Part shown: in pieces, positions 22,492 to 35,000 of the stretch
Numbering within the stretch: position 1 is the stretch's first letter
How the letters are laid out: every line of letters begins with the position of its first letter
Origin: Welwitschia mirabilis
Lineage: Eukaryota; Gnetophyta; Gnetopsida; Welwitschiales
DNA: 64,000 nt
Reading direction: 5' to 3'
Assembly: GCA_051453625.1 (NCBI GenBank)
Contig: JBOZIK010000001.1
Coordinates: 135,718,673-135,782,672, forward strand
Position numbers and translations under genes: made by a program
The notes under the pieces: model-generated
The model's input: only the letters and a program-made list of their open reading frames with translations
Database searches by the model: none
Told to the model about the DNA's origin: nothing

Positions 22492-22981
22492 ACTTACATT
22501 ATTGTATTTTCTTGAGGAAAAGGGTTTGATACATTGCAAGGAGTATTTTAAATTGTTATTATATTTTGCTAAGAAAAAGATAGCCTTCCCTTATGAGAAA
22601 ACTTTCATTCTATTGTAAGATTGATGGTGAGCTAGGATCACTATGAGTGTTGCATTGTGATAATACTTTCATTTTATTATAAGCTTAGTAGTGAGATAAA
22701 TCCACTATTTTACTAAGATAAAGAGAGTAATTCCTTACAATAATACACTTATACTATTGTAAGGTTTATGATATGCTAGAAGACAACTATTTCTTCTAGG
22801 TTAAGAATATCTAGAGGTGTGAGATAGAGCTTCCCTCAATGTGTGGATGTACTTAGGTTGGAGAACCACGTTGTCTTGGTAAGGTGTTTATTCTACTATG
22901 TCTTGTTATTATATTATTTGGTCAAAATTTTTATTTAATAAAGTCATTTACCCCTCCACTCTGAAAGTTCAACGATTCTCA
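22492..22981 (+). repeat. Element A 5' LTR, second part
   Basis: Continuation of A's LTR after element E. It aligns with about 29513-30020: shared TATTGTAAG/TGTTGTAAG, AAGAATATCTAGAGGT, TTAGGTTGGA-AACCA, TGTCTTGGTAA and CCCCTC. It ends ...CAACGATTCTCA just before the primer site. The last ~80 bp also match the end of element C's LTR at 40080-40166. Confidence 0.87.
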
Positions 22982-22983
22982 AA

Positions 22984-22994
22984 TGGTATCAGAG
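22984..22994 (+). promoter_or_regulatory. Element A primer-binding site (iMet)
   Basis: TGGTATCAGAG two bases after the LTR end, complementary to the 3' end of initiator tRNA-Met, standard for plant copia elements. Confidence 0.88.
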
Positions 22995-23034
22995 TAAGTA
23001 CTCATGAAAAGGAGTAACTTTATTGAGTGAGAAA

Positions 23035-24560
23035 TGGAAGGGTTTCCATCTATTAGACCTCCACTCTTAAATGGGGTAAACTATGCCTATTAGAAGATAA
23101 GGATGCAAGTGTACTTATATTATTTTAAAGTTTAGATATGCCAAAGCATAGAAAAAGGATATATAGATCATACAGAAATTGTAATAGATGATATAGGCAA
23201 CACCATCACTTAGATTAAGCAAAGAAAAGATTAGGAAGATAAAGAGAAAGATACTTTAATGTATGATTCCAAAGCTCAAAATGGTCTTTATTTAGCTCTA
23301 GCATAAGATAATTTTAATAGAAGAGTAGATTACAAAATAGCATAAAGATTTGGAGCATTCTTGTAGTAACATATGAAGGTACTTCTATTGTGAAACAATC
23401 AAAGCTTCTTATATGGACAAACTAGTTCAAGAATCTCAAGATGAATAATGGAGAGAGAGTTCACAAGTACTTCACAAGAGTCTCCAATATTGTAAACATA
23501 ATTTGTGGCATTGGTAAAAGTCCTCCAGAACTGAAGATAATACAAGAACTTATTAGATCTCTAACCCTTGAATATGTATAGAATAAAAACTATAGTCATG
23601 AAAGGATCAAAATATTATAGAAGAGCTACAAAGTGCTCTAATAGCATATGAAATGAATTTCATGCAAGATAGAGCTTTAAAAAAAAACACATTACTCTTA
23701 AGACAAGTGAAAGCACAAAACAGAGTTCAAAAGAAAAGGTAAAGGAAGAACAGTAAGAAGATGACTCTAGTGATGAAATAGATGAGGAACTTGCCTTGAT
23801 CATAAGGAAAATAAAGAAACTTCTTTCACGTAAGTAAAACACAAAATATGACTTCAGAAAATCATTCAAATTTCAAATAAAAGATAAGTCTTCTAGTAGT
23901 ACTTCTCTTTATAAATCTAATTTTTCCAAAGTAGAACGTCAAGTATGTAAAGGATAAGGGCATATAACCTTGGAGTGTCCTAGTACTGATAGAATGCAAA
24001 AAAAGGAAATAAAAGAAAGAGCCAAAGAATAAGAGATATCTCTTCACAAGTTGGTATGATGATGAAGAAGTAACAAAAGAAGAAACATCCGATGATGAGA
24101 AAGCTCATCCATCCTACATGGATGTTGTACATTTTCAAAAGGAAAATGATGAGTTAGAAGAGTTTTATGATTCAAAAAGTAAAATGATTTAGGTATGAAT
24201 ATTTAAGAAAGGTAATATTTAATCTTTGAAGAATTTGTTAAATTACAAAAGGTATGTACCAAGATGAAAAAAATACTTTGTACTTATGAATAATCTTATA
24301 AATAAGAAAAGAATATTTGTATTAAATTATCTTCTAAAAAATTAGCTCTTAAAGCTAAGATTAGTAGACTAACATGTGATTTGAAGAATATGAGACACAA
24401 ACTATCAAATTCAAAAAAAAACCAATGAAAAATTTACTCAAGAAAAGGAGACATTGAATATCATACTTGAGGAATGTAGAAGCTCAAACGACAAAAGTGG
24501 CTTGGGACATAATGAAGCCCCAACTAGCATTTTAGCCTCTTTATTTGATAAATGAAATTA
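23035..24560 (+). pseudogene. Element A gag
   Basis: Starts near ATG 23035 with GFPSIRPPLLNGVNYAY, a stop, then KIRMQVYL, matching the copia gag opening 'RPP.LnG.nYs.Wk.rM...L'. Next come IEKGYIDH (23140-23165), gag core pieces (YEGT, QSFLYGQTS near 23380-23425), and IIEELQSALIAYEMNFM near 23617-23660. A Lys/Asp/Glu-rich linker follows. A zinc knuckle remnant is near 23938-23983 (VCKG, stop, GHITLECP): the first Cys reads CGT (Arg). Downstream LALKAKISRLTCDLKNM is a coiled-coil stretch common in SIRE-type gag C-termini. Many stops and frameshifts. Its role was capsid formation; it is non-functional now. Confidence 0.72.
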
Positions 24561-24779
24561 TAAGCCAAGATATGAATATTTAATATTTACAAATAATATT
24601 AGTTATTATTATTATCACAATAGAGGTTATTATTAATATAAGTGTCATCAAATGAAATTCAAAAGTAGGTATTATATTAACAATGTTGAGAGGCTTAGTA
24701 TAATGATATAACATTTTGTATAGAATCAACCAAGAAAAGTATGAGTACCAAAATCAAAACTAATACTTTTAGCATAAAT

Positions 24780-25050
24780 TACACTTATAAGAGTGAAGGA
24801 GCATGCTTAGTACATTGATAGTAAATGCGTAGGGTACATGACTAGATATAAAACCAACTTCTACATTGGTGAAATAATATAAAGGAATTTTAACCTTTGG
24901 AGACAACACAAAAGCACCAATCAAAGGTATTGGTATTATTGGAGGAGATAATCTACTAGAGGTAAAGCATGTATTCTTTGTAGAATGTTTGCAACACAAT
25001 GTATTAATTATTAGTCAACTTTGTAATGCAAATTTCTCTATTTTATAAAA
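24780..25050 (+). pseudogene. Element A protease remnant
   Basis: The catalytic triplet is degraded: YIDSKC at 24811-24828 has Lys in place of the Gly of D-S-G, and the following HMTG reads YMTR (CAC to TAC). The flap part is well preserved: LTFGDNTKAPIKGIGIIGG, then VFFVECLQHNVLIISQLCN, matching the family's 'v.FGDn.kG.I.G.G.i' and 'vLlVdgLkhNLLSISQLCD'. It was an aspartic protease of the pol polyprotein. Confidence 0.75.
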
Positions 25051-25179
25051 GATGATTGTGTAACTAAAGAAAAAAATTCTACCAAAGTATTGTTTGCTAG
25101 TATAAGAAAATCAAATGTATATATCACTACTTTGGAAAATATTTCTAATAATGGAGCCAAGTATTTATTAAGAAAAATA

Positions 25180-25500
25180 GAATAAGTAGATCTTTAGCAT
25201 ATACAGATCAGATATGAAAACAAGAAATTGATCAAAAACTTATCCATAAGAAAAATTATAAGAGGACCTTTCAAGTTAAAAGGAATTAATAATCAAATCT
25301 ATAAAGTATGCAAAAGTGAAATCAAATAAAGAAAGTCTTGGAAAAATAAAAAAGGTTTTAATACAACATAGAAAGCACAATAAAGACATCATGATGCAAT
25401 ATACTAATTATCTACTTAGTGACACATTCATGAAATCTCTAATTAATGAAAGATTTAGAAAGTTATATTAGAACTTGGGAATTACACCTTACATAATTAG
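25180..25500 (+). pseudogene. Element A integrase fragment, then deletion
   Basis: Remnant of the pre-integrase region (LIKNLSIRKIIRGPFKLKG, IYKVCKSEIK), then NERFRKLY, stop, NLGITPYI, which resembles the integrase core's 'N..F..FC...GI.H.fSaP'. The catalytic D,D(35)E residues cannot all be found. After ITPYI at about 25495 similarity to pol stops abruptly and the AGACATCT-rich spacer begins. The end of integrase, all of RT and RNase H are missing. Confidence 0.5.
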
Positions 25501-26236
25501 GTAAGTTAAATTGGTAATTTCATTTAATTCTTAACTGCACATTGTAATTATCTTATGAGTTAAGATTATAGTTAAATTTAGTAATAAAAGTTAAATTATA
25601 TTATTATTATTTAATTTTTTGAAGTATTATTATTGTGTTTGTATTACTCATAGCTTTTTTTGAAATATCTAGAAATTTTATTATAGATGTCTTCAATTTT
25701 ATATATGTCTATCAAAGTGACATCTTCAAATTTATAGATGTCCTAAAAGTAGATGTCTTGACTTGTATAGACATCTTCGAAGGTTAGGTACACTTTTTAA
25801 ATTTTTTAAAATAGATTTCTTAGATCAGGTAGATTTCTTAGCAATAAGAAAATGTATTAAAAATTCTTTAATAAAAGATGTCTTAAAATTTTTAGACATC
25901 TACTTTTTGCATTCTAGATGTCTCTCACTAGGTAAATGTCTTGACTGTACTATTGTAGAAATTAAAACACACAAAAAAAAAAACCTAGGATTTTGATCCT
26001 TTTTATTTGGAAATTAAGTAACCAAATCTCATTTTCAAGTTTGCACCTAATAGATGTTTCTCTCTGAAGATCTCTCAATCTAATTTTCTTAGTTTTCTCT
26101 AGCAAGACATCTTAGATTTGTCAGACATCTTTACAATGAGAAAGAATAGGATTATATTTTCACAAGTGCATATATTTCCATTATTTCTTCACATTTTAGT
26201 TAATTTTTAGTTTAAATATTTTATATATCTTTTGAA
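25501..26236 (+). promoter_or_regulatory. Element A pre-ORF3 spacer with LTR-type words
   Basis: About 730 bp of noncoding A+T-rich sequence. From 25680 to 26135 it holds about ten AGATGTCT/AGACATCT words and one-base variants (TATAGATGTC, AGTAGATGTCTTG, TATAGACATCTTC, AAAAGATGTCTTA, TTTAGACATCTAC, CAAGACATCTTAG, GTCAGACATCTT). The same word recurs in A's own LTRs (28722-28765, 28937-28965) and in C's LTR and spacer. A control region for the downstream frame is an inference. Confidence 0.55.
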
Positions 26237-26239
26237 ATG

Positions 26240-27970
26240 TTTAGAAGAAATTCAATTGGTACTTTAAGAGGGAAAGAATAAGCTTCAGAACCTCAAATAT
26301 GATAGTATGAGCCTAATTTTTATGATGAAGTAGTCACTAAAATATTTAGAACATGAACAATAAATTTTATTATTATAAAATAAATGCTTGGATTTCAAAG
26401 GCAATGCAAAGATCATCTTATGGCTTAGCTTACACATCTTGGTTGGGAAGTGATTATTCAGTTAGAGTAGAGTATACTAGATCCCATGGTGAGGGAGTTC
26501 TATGCAAATATTTACAAAATAGATGATAACATAAGTTCATTCCAAGCTTAGGTTAGAGGTACTTCATTGCATATTATTCCTAGTTTTGTGAATTCATTTC
26601 TTGGAATAGACGATTTTTATTTTCCTCTATTATATGTGCATTTATTTAAAAATATTTTTACTTCTAGAGCTATAAATTTTATCATGAAGACATATGAGCA
26701 ATGTTTTATTTCAACATTCTAGAATGAATTTTGTGGAAATTATAGAAAGAAAATATATGATTTTAGATGCCTCTATTCTCATTTTGATTACACTCTATAA
26801 TATTCTAGTCTAAGGAGGTAGTTATAGCTATTGCAAGTCAAGGCAAACTTTTGTGATATTTTGTTTACTCACTGGTTTGAAGATAGATTTGGGTTTTATA
26901 TTATGCATGAACATCATTACTTTATTTTGTAAGGGTCATCCTTATCATATCAGTTTAGTTATTAGTAGTGCAAATATTTTAGTTCTTTAGGGTAAATCTT
27001 ATTTACTAGAAGAAACTTTTAGCTAAATTCAGTGAGAAATAGAGAGTATCAGTTCCACCAGGTGATATCATAAACAAAAGACATTTATAATTTTAGAGAT
27101 CATATTCTATTGTAACTCATATCTTATCATTAGTCAAGAAGGAAATAAAGGTAATAACAAAAATAATTAGAAAAATTAAAAGAAATATGTTGAGATTAAA
27201 TAAACATAGGTCCAGTAAGAGTGAGGCATCAGCAGAGAGTTGGGAATGCATGAAGACTCCCACATAGAAAGATTTATAGAAGGAATCAAAAGAAGAAGAA
27301 GAACCTCTAGCTCCATAGGGAATAGGTTATGGCTCTAGCAGAGGAGCTAATAACAGTGATTCTATAGAGGAGTCATAAGAAGATAAGACATAACTTTAAG
27401 AAAGAGTACTAAGCTTATACAGAGTCATAAGCATGGGGGGGAAGCTCTCAGTCTATCATAATGAAGTCAGCAATAAGAGATATAGTTTGAGAACTCAGAT
27501 TTTAAGCCTCTCATCTTCCATCATTCATGTTACAATATTCTAGTTCATTACTCTAATTAGCCATCTTTATCTTCTAGACCTTCTTCACCATTACACTTAC
27601 CATCTCCACCTCCATTGCATATGTCATGATAACCTCCATCTCACATAGAGCCTCTTCATGTATCACCACTTACCACTATTACATTACCATCATGCTTTAT
27701 AGAGACTACCCTAACTAGCATTTTTGGGATGTTCATCAGTTATCAAACATACTACCATATGAGGATATAGGCCTATGAGAGCCTAAGTGAGACATCTTAG
27801 CATCCTTCTAGGAAATACCATACTCCACCATCCACAACCTCATCATTGTATATCATTCAAACTTCCATCATCCATGATAGTGATTATGATAGCAACGAAG
27901 AAGAAGAAGGCATGCATTACACTAGTAACTCTACTCTCAGTGATTAGTTCCTTTCCTTTGTTGTCCAAAT
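26240..27970 (+). pseudogene. Element A accessory ORF3 (Transposase_32-like)
   Basis: Begins ATGTTTAGAAGAAATTC near 26241. The readable core at 26486-26650 gives MVREFYANIYKID, then SSFQ, stop, VRGTSLHIIP and SFVNSFLGI. This is the 'LVreFYaN....vrG..i..s...iN..LG' pattern of the family often labelled putative plant transposon protein (Pfam Transposase_32). That family's function is unknown, and it is commonly found in copies of plant retroelements. Less conserved sequence follows to about 27970, including a Ser/His/Pro-rich part. Many stops. Equivalent frames occur in C (30569) and B (55516-54482), always between pol or its remnant and the 3' polypurine tract. The end is approximate. Confidence 0.62.
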
Positions 27971-28516
27971 AGGGAAAGAAGTTTAAGCGAATCAGTGGAG
28001 AATTAATAGCAATTAGTTGCATTCAATTGGATACATTACATTTTAGAATGAGAACATCTTGTTGGGCATAGAGTACTTGTATTTGAGATAATGGATTAGA
28101 TTCTTGAGTGACATCATTGCTCATTGATTATCACCCTTATTGTTTGACATACATTGTTGTTATGTTCTATCATTTCTACTGTTGTTGTTATTTGGTATAC
28201 TTTATTGTTGGCATAATCTCATGTTTTAATATCATGTTTTATTGGAATATTTCTAAAATTTTATGCTCTGATTTTTATTGTTATCATATTATCATGATTA
28301 TAAGTTTTATGATTAGTTATTCAAATGGTTATTAAAGTAGTTAAAATGTTTTTGTGCTTTTCCAAATATCTACATGGTTATTCAAAATGATTAAAATCAT
28401 GATTTTTAATATTATTAGAAACTATGATTATATACTTATATGTTTGAATATGAACATCTCAAATTATGTTGATTGCATGAGATTGCATTAATGAGATTAA
28501 CCAAGTTTTAAACATC

Positions 28517-28533
28517 ATCAAAAAGAGGGAGAT
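28517..28533 (+). promoter_or_regulatory. Element A polypurine tract
   Basis: CATCATCAAAAAGAGGGAGAT, here shortened to its purine part AAAAAGAGGGAGAT, lies right before the 3' LTR. The preceding CATCATCA is typical of SIRE-type copia elements. Confidence 0.82.
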
Positions 28534-30020
28534 TATTGGTAAATCTAGTTATCATGATTCAATGTGTCAAATATTTTATGTCATTATGTAGATAGGTCAT
28601 TGCGAAAAATATTAGATCATAATAAGCATAAGTCAATGTCGAATCTTTAAAGATAATATCCCATAAAAAGGACCAAAATTTGAAATGCAAAATCAGTTGT
28701 TTGGAAAGATCTCCAAAATGGAAGACATCTATGATGAAGATGTCTAGACTATTGAAGACATCTATGGTAAAAACATTTACAGCTTAAAGACATTTATGAT
28801 GTACTAGCTTTTAAGTCATAGATAAGCTATCAAGTTTTTCATTATGAATTCATGATCACAAAGGACTACAGATAATACAAAGCAAGTTTCATTAATTTCT
28901 AGATAAGTTCACTAAATATGTCTCCTAGGTGAAGATGTCTAACTATTAGTAGATGTCTATACTTTTAAAGATATATTGAATCAAGGTTCATGTTGATTAA
29001 AAATGAAGATTCATGCTTGATGCCTAAATGCTCCTATCTATTGCATAGTGGTTACAAAGTTTATAAGAGTACTATTTGAGATTAGACAGCTAGTTTCTCT
29101 TTAACAATATAAAGGCACGACATCATGGAATAAATTCAAGGTTTTTCAATGATCATACTTCTAAGGCATGTAACAAACAAATCTAGCTTAAAGAAAATGA
29201 ACACATGCATGATTATAATAACTCATAAAGTATTAAAGCTATTATTTTATAAGGATCTCTCAGTGTCTACATCTTTTGTTGTTGGATCGTACACTGCTTC
29301 ATCATTCTTTTGTACTTATGACAATGACAACAATAAGGAACTCAAGCTCTTATTCATACCTACACCATTTAGGCTTCTTGTTGTATTGTATTTGTTGGTT
29401 ATTACATTATCGGACTATCCCATTATTAAATACTATTGTAAAGTCCATCATTATATTATCAAACTCATTATAAGGTAACCCTTATACATGTGTGCATTAA
29501 GGTTGTACCCATGAGCACTTACATTGTTGTATTTCCTTGAAGGGAAGATTTTATTATATTGTGAGGAGCATCTCACTTTGATATTGTATGTCCATAAGGG
29601 AAAGAGAGTGTTACATTACAAGGAGACTCTCTTTTGTTATAAGGTTAGTGAGGAGTCAAAACCATTATTTTCCTAAGGGGAAAAGAGTGCTTCTTTGTGA
29701 GGAGACTTTTATTTTGTTGTAACATTAGTGGTGAGATAACACTGCAATTTTCCTAAGAGGAAGAAAGTAATGCCTTGCAAAGAGAAACTCATATTGTTGT
29801 AAGATTGGTGACATGCCAAAAAATCAGTATTTCTTATAGGGCAAGAATATCTAGAGGTATGAGAGAAATCTACCCTCTTTGTGTGAATGTACCTAGGTTG
29901 GAAAACCATATTATCTTGGTAATGTACATATTTTACTATGTTTTTTAATTTTGTTATTTGATTAAAATTTTTATTTAGTAGAACTCATTCATCCCTCCCC
30001 TCTCAGTTTAGTAATCCTTT
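28534..30020 (+). repeat. Element A 3' LTR
   Basis: 1487 bp starting TATTGGTAAATCTAG, uninterrupted, pairing with 13698-14801 plus 22492-22981. It carries several AGACATCT/AGATGTCT words in its first third. It ends ...TAATCCTTT, followed by target copy GACGT and element C sequence. A 109-codon frame at 29149-29478 is an LTR by-product. Confidence 0.88.
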
Positions 30021-30568
30021 GACGTCTTAGGCTATTGTGAATGTCTAGTACTTAATCTTTATTTTTGAGTCATTTCATAATTAATATGTTTTATGATAAT
30101 TAACTATTACTTTTCCTATATTATCTATGCATTTTTAATGTAGACACCTCATTTGTTGTATATGTATCCTATTGTATAGATTTAGTTTTATGTTACAAAT
30201 ATCTACTATCAAAGTGATTATTTTCTAGATTTAATTTGGTGTAGACATCTCCAATTTTATAAACATATACTATTCACATTTTAGACATCTTTAAGTCTAA
30301 ATATATATACAATATGGGTTAATGTATAGTAAATAGTTAGGATTAGACATCTTTAAAAAGATAAAACGCTTGCTGAAATCATCATTCAAGAACCACATAA
30401 TCTAGATTTCTTTCATTTTAGATTATTTAACTCTTTGATCTAAATGTTTTGATCCTTTAAGATATCTCATATTTAAGTTGAAGAAATCCACTCTCTTATA
30501 ATACTTCAATGTTCATTTCAAGTTATAGGTTTTTATGTCATTCTTTAGATTTAGCCCTCTTTTTTTAA
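30021..30568 (+). promoter_or_regulatory. Element C pre-ORF3 spacer, right part
   Basis: Continues the spacer that starts at 13653 (TAGACATCTCCCATTGTATA, AGATGTCTTTGC). Here it has GACGTCTTAGG, GTAGACACC, GTAGACATCTCC, TTTAGACATCTT and ATTAGACATCTT. Element A was inserted exactly inside one such word (TAGAC-A/G-T-CTT). It is the equivalent of 25501-26236 in A. Confidence 0.55.
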
Positions 30569-31700
30569 ATGGCTGAAAAAAAGGTACATAAGCTTCTAAG
30601 AAAGCATTAAAAGTAGAAAAATATAAATAAGTAACTCAAGAAAATAGTTATGAGTCTAAATTTAAACATAGTCAAGAGGTACACTAGTTAAAATTTTATA
30701 AATATCACTACAAAAAGGACATTAGGTTTTAAACCCAATAGATAAACATAGATTTATTGTTTCTTTCTTGATTAGCAAAAATTTGTTGATCTCTTATGAA
30801 GTATACTAGATCAAATGGTTAGGGAGCTTTATAGCTTCATTTATGACATTGATAATTATAAAGGCATATTTTCAACTCAAATAACTTCTTTGCATTACTC
30901 TATAGCTTGTAAATATTTTACTCGGTGTTGATGTTACAAATGTTCCTTAAGTATACTTTTCTACTCTTGAGACCATATTCAAAAACAAATCAGTTAAAGT
31001 CACTAGAAAAGAACTTACTTCATAGGGTTTTAGATAAGCTCATGTTTCTCTTAATAAATGCCTTAAATGAAAAGATATAACACATGAATCATATACTTTA
31101 AGCCTAATTATGTTTTATGATATACTAGTTAGAGAAAATATGTATAGCTATTACACAACAATGCAAAATTTTATGGTTTATTATTTATTAGTTGGCATTT
31201 AGATAGATATTAAATTTTTTATTTTTAAAGATATGATTTTATATTTTCACTATGCTCATACTTTTAAACAACCCTTCTTAATAAATGTGCCAATTTTTAA
31301 TGCCTAGATAGTTGTTTTATCTTTTAATTGGATGAGGATAAAGAAACCACTTTTTAACTTTAGTGAAAAGAGAAGAGCACCCAAGATAAAATGTAAAGGT
31401 ATTAACTCTTAGAAATCACTACTAAAAAGATTTAAAGTAGTCAGACACAAGTATCATATTTAATTAAGAAAGGGCTCATAAAAATTCCAAGGAAAGTAAG
31501 AAAGATTGGTAGAAATATTATAAGCTTAAAAAGCATTAAGATAGATTTGCTAAAGAAAACGTCGGTGAGGAAAAGGAACTGCTATTAGAATTTAAAAAAA
31601 TGGTTATATCAATCTAGTCTTTAAAAAATGATGAATAGGGTAGTAATAATGGTTCAAAGGTACACAAGGAATAACCTCTTAAAGGCATAAATTATATAAT
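30569..31700 (+). pseudogene. Element C accessory ORF3 (Transposase_32-like)
   Basis: ATG at 30569 opens a Lys-rich start (MAEKKVH). The core at 30815-30900 reads MVRELYSFIYDID, collinear with MVREFYANIYKID of element A. The DNA around it is conserved (GTATACTAGATC...ATGGT-AGGGAG in both). Later text is too decayed to follow, and the end is a guess. Function unknown, as for the family. Confidence 0.5.
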
Positions 31701-32499
31701 TTAGGAAGAATATGTAAGAAATTACATAGGCACCATTTAATAAGTCTAATGTACTGTTTTAGGCTTATCATCCTAGAAAACTCAGAGTACATAGGAAATA
31801 ACTAAAACCTTCTCTTGAGTCACTATCATAAATTCCTTTACCTCTAGTAAATGTATCATTAAACACTTTAGATTTTTTCTAAGAAGTAATATCTAGTTTA
31901 TTTAATACATCCATTACATCACAGACTTAGTTCAAGATGCATCAACAAGTTACTTAAGCAAGAAGTAAGAGATAACGTCCTTCAACTTCTAATAATAAAA
32001 AAATTTTGTATCATATCTTACATATCATAAATTATCTTTCAGATATTATGACTATATAGATGATCATGACAAGAATAACCAAACATATATAGTAGAGTTT
32101 GATTTTGATGCTTCTTCTAATGCATTGTACCTCATCATGTCCAAATAGAAGGAGAAGACAAATGTTGGATAACAAGATATCTAGTTTAAGACATCTATTC
32201 ATGCTTGTTGTGGCAATATTGATTTGAGTACATAAAAATTATTTATTTCAAACTATCTTATTTTATTATCATCCCTTTGCACTAGCTTGATCAAAATAAA
32301 CTTTTATGTCTTTGTTCTATTATTATGCTTTTGTTACTATTGCAATTTATTGTAACATCTATTAAATTATATTTCCTAATAATTTCAACTTAGTACATAT
32401 TATTATTTATTACTAAAAATGTTATTATTTTATTAAACTATAATTTTCTATTAATTGATTAAGAATGGACCCTTATAATGGATTTGTCAAGTTTTGAAC
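31701..32499. other. Element C, region between ORF3 and PPT
   Basis: A+T-rich DNA without a recognisable domain; presumably decayed ORF3 tail and 3' untranslated sequence of element C. Confidence 0.45.
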
Positions 32500-32518
32500 A
32501 TCATCAAAAAGGGAAGAT
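32500..32518 (+). promoter_or_regulatory. Element C polypurine tract
   Basis: CATCATCAAAAAGGGAAGAT immediately before the 3' LTR start TATTGACC; nearly the same tract as in element A (28517). Confidence 0.8.
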
Positions 32519-33701
32519 TATTGACCTACCTAGTTTTGATGTATCAAAGTTATCAAATGTAGTGTCATGCATGGGCAAGAATCATGGGGTTGAAATTTTA
32601 GTCAAGTAAATGAAAGACATTTATAGAGATAAAATACATCTATTACATGTAAGGATGTATGTAAGACATCTAGTAATTTTTTCAAACTATTTAAAACCAA
32701 TGTCTTAGTTAGTGTGATGTGTTTTAGGGACATACAACAAAGATGTCTACATAAGGTAAATACTTGTATCACATATTTAAACATCTACAAAACATAAGAT
32801 GTTTTAACTAAATTAAGCAATAATTACCAAAAGACATATATAGATTTTGAAGACATTCATAAATCATCCAAATGTTTATAGCATGAAATACATTTTGATT
32901 AATATAGAGAATCTTGATAAAAGATAGTTATCAAATTTAAAGATGTTCAAGTCCACCGTAAGGAACTAATAGAGAAGATTTTGAAGGGTGCACATCTAAT
33001 CATTTTACATGCTACCCTTTAAGAAAATCCTAGCATAAAGGTTCCATATGAGAGAAAACTAAAATCCTAAGGGAAAAAAGAAATTAAAAAATAGAAAAGA
33101 ATATCTTTGAAAAACCTTTTAACATTGAATAGATTGAAAGAAAACAAGTAGAAGCAAGCAAGAAGGGGATTAAAAAATAAATTAAGAAGGAGAAAAAGTA
33201 ATAGGACATTGTTATTAAAGGTTGTAATTTCTTTTCATTAGGTTGTGAGTTCTCATTATTCTAAGGAAAATTCTCAACATTACTACATAATGAAGAAGAA
33301 GAAATAAAAACTAATTTTTTAATATTACCTTTTCTTGTCAAATAATAAATCTACATTTTCTCTTGTACTCTCTAATCTTTAAGCTTATTTATTTATTATA
33401 AATGAATAAAAAGGTGGACATTTGATTGACTATAATCTCTAAAGATTCACATTTCATTTTTATTCATTTTTATCCTTTGATATGCTCACATGTTGTTGGG
33501 TCCATGTGGGATTCCAAGTTGTAAATATACTAAGTAAGGCATGAAGATGTGTCCTTAAGAGAACACCTATCTTATAATTTAAATCCTAAGGGGTTGAATT
33601 AACTATCTTGAAAGGAAAAAATCCTTTATCTTTAGTATTATGAGTGTAGTAGTAAGCCACAAATCATATTTTTGTGATAAGTAGTAAGATCTAGAGGTGT
33701 G
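32519..33701 (+). repeat. Element C 3' LTR, first part
   Basis: Starts TATTGACCTACCTAGTTTTG after the polypurine tract. It contains AAGACATCTAG and AAGATGTCTAC words. It is interrupted at 33702 by element D. The host text ...GATCTAGAGGTGTG matches A's LTR (ATCTAGAGGTATGAG), confirming position within the LTR. Confidence 0.78.
33697..33701. repeat. Target-site duplication of element D (left)
   Basis: GTGTG, identical to the right copy at 39971-39975. Confidence 0.88.
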
Positions 33702-34985
33702 TAATCATATCTTTATATCGATCGAGATTTAAAACTAAGTTTACACTTAGTTATCATTCGTACATATGGATATATGTGGTAAATGTAATTAAAAGATATA
33801 ATATTAATTCTATATTCAATGAAAACTCAAAAAAAAACAAAATCAAAATTTAAGAAGAAGTGATCTTTGGTAAATAACATAAGGGAACAAAAATGCTTCA
33901 AGAATCCAATCAATTTGTCCTTCTCTCCATCATTACTCCAATGATTCCTATATCCTGAACTTAAAAATTAAGTGAGCTCCATCTAAAAATTGCTAATGTC
34001 AAATGAATATGTAATAATAATGCAAGAATGAAATAACTTAGAATTAGTCCTATCTAAGTATTTCTAATGCCAAATTAACATGCAATAATAATGAAAGGAT
34101 TCAAAGTAATTCTAAAACTAGTCTTACCTAAATATTTCTAATGCCAAATAAAATGTGCAATAACAATGAAATGGTTCAAACTAGTTCTTTTATTAAAACT
34201 AAAATAAATATACATTATATTAATAAAGGAGGAGAAGAAGAAGAACTTCTTAACTATCCTTAAATCATTTCACTCCTAAAAAAGAGTATCAGAGCACCAT
34301 GACATCCTAGCCTCTAAGTATTCCCCACATTAAGTCAATCAAAAGATGTTTACAATGGATGATCAAGAATCTTTTATAGATGAAAGAATGCTTGTAGTCT
34401 AAGTCATGATTGCATTAGATGGTGGTTGGAATTACTTACATAAGAGGAAGTTACAATTTTTGGCATGTAGCCATAAAGAGGATTTATTTATTATCTAATG
34501 CAAACATGATGATGACATGTCCTATGACTACTGATGATGTTGTCAACAAATGTCATGTTATGTTTCTTTCATGTAGTTATCCTTGTTTATACCACATGTT
34601 ATTGCAACATGTTGTTTTGTACTTTTGCCATGTTTCACCAAAGTTTTAAGGTTTAATTTTGATTCATGTCTAAGTTCATAAGTGTAGAATTTTTTATTCA
34701 GAAAATAAATGTAGGAATGTGAGTTTTGGATCAACATACCCTAGAAGACTAGCATCATCAATAGTTATAGCTTAGTACTAGCAATTAATGCTAGAATTTA
34801 CTTAGTTTGTGCTTAATAAGGCAACAATTATCCTGCTCATGTTAAGAGAAGCCCATAATTACACATAGAAGTAGTAAAAAGGGTAGAAAACATTAATACA
34901 CGATAAAACCATTAATTTAATATTTTTCTCTATGCTAGCTTGATCAATTATACTTGCTTAAAATGTCAATTCTAGCATGTAAACA
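33702..34985 (-). repeat. Element D 3' LTR (left)
   Basis: Pairs with 38739-39970. Shared blocks include ATCATATCTTT, TTAGTTATCATTC, GGATATATGTGGTAAAT, GAGTATCAGAG, AAGAGGAAGTTACAATTTTT and ATGTAAACA. It holds three copies of a ~72-bp internal repeat (start points near 33991, 34063 and 34137, each with GCAATAATAATG-type text); the right LTR has two. Confidence 0.88.
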
Positions 34986-35000
34986 CATCTTAGTCCCTTA
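34986..35000 (-). promoter_or_regulatory. Element D polypurine tract
   Basis: On the minus strand TAAGGGACTAAGATG precedes the LTR start TGTTTACATG. Confidence 0.6.

Larger units (their letters stand above)
13698..30020 (+). mobile_element. Element A: SIRE-like copia nested in C
   Basis: Two LTRs (13698-22981, interrupted by element E, and 28534-30020) flank an internal region with an iMet primer site (22984), gag, a protease and a partial integrase. An AGACATCT-rich spacer, an accessory ORF3 and a polypurine tract follow. RT and RNase H are absent: similarity drops from integrase straight to the spacer near 25500. Flanking 5-bp repeats GACAT/GACGT prove insertion as a unit. Lineage: the tract CATCATCAAAAAGAGGG and the 3' ORF point to a SIRE-type (Maximus) copia, related to host element C. 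Confidence 0.87.

Noticed and set aside
29149-29478. 109-codon frame as a gene
   Set aside because: Lies wholly inside the 3' LTR of element A; its counterpart in the 5' LTR is not open in the same way.
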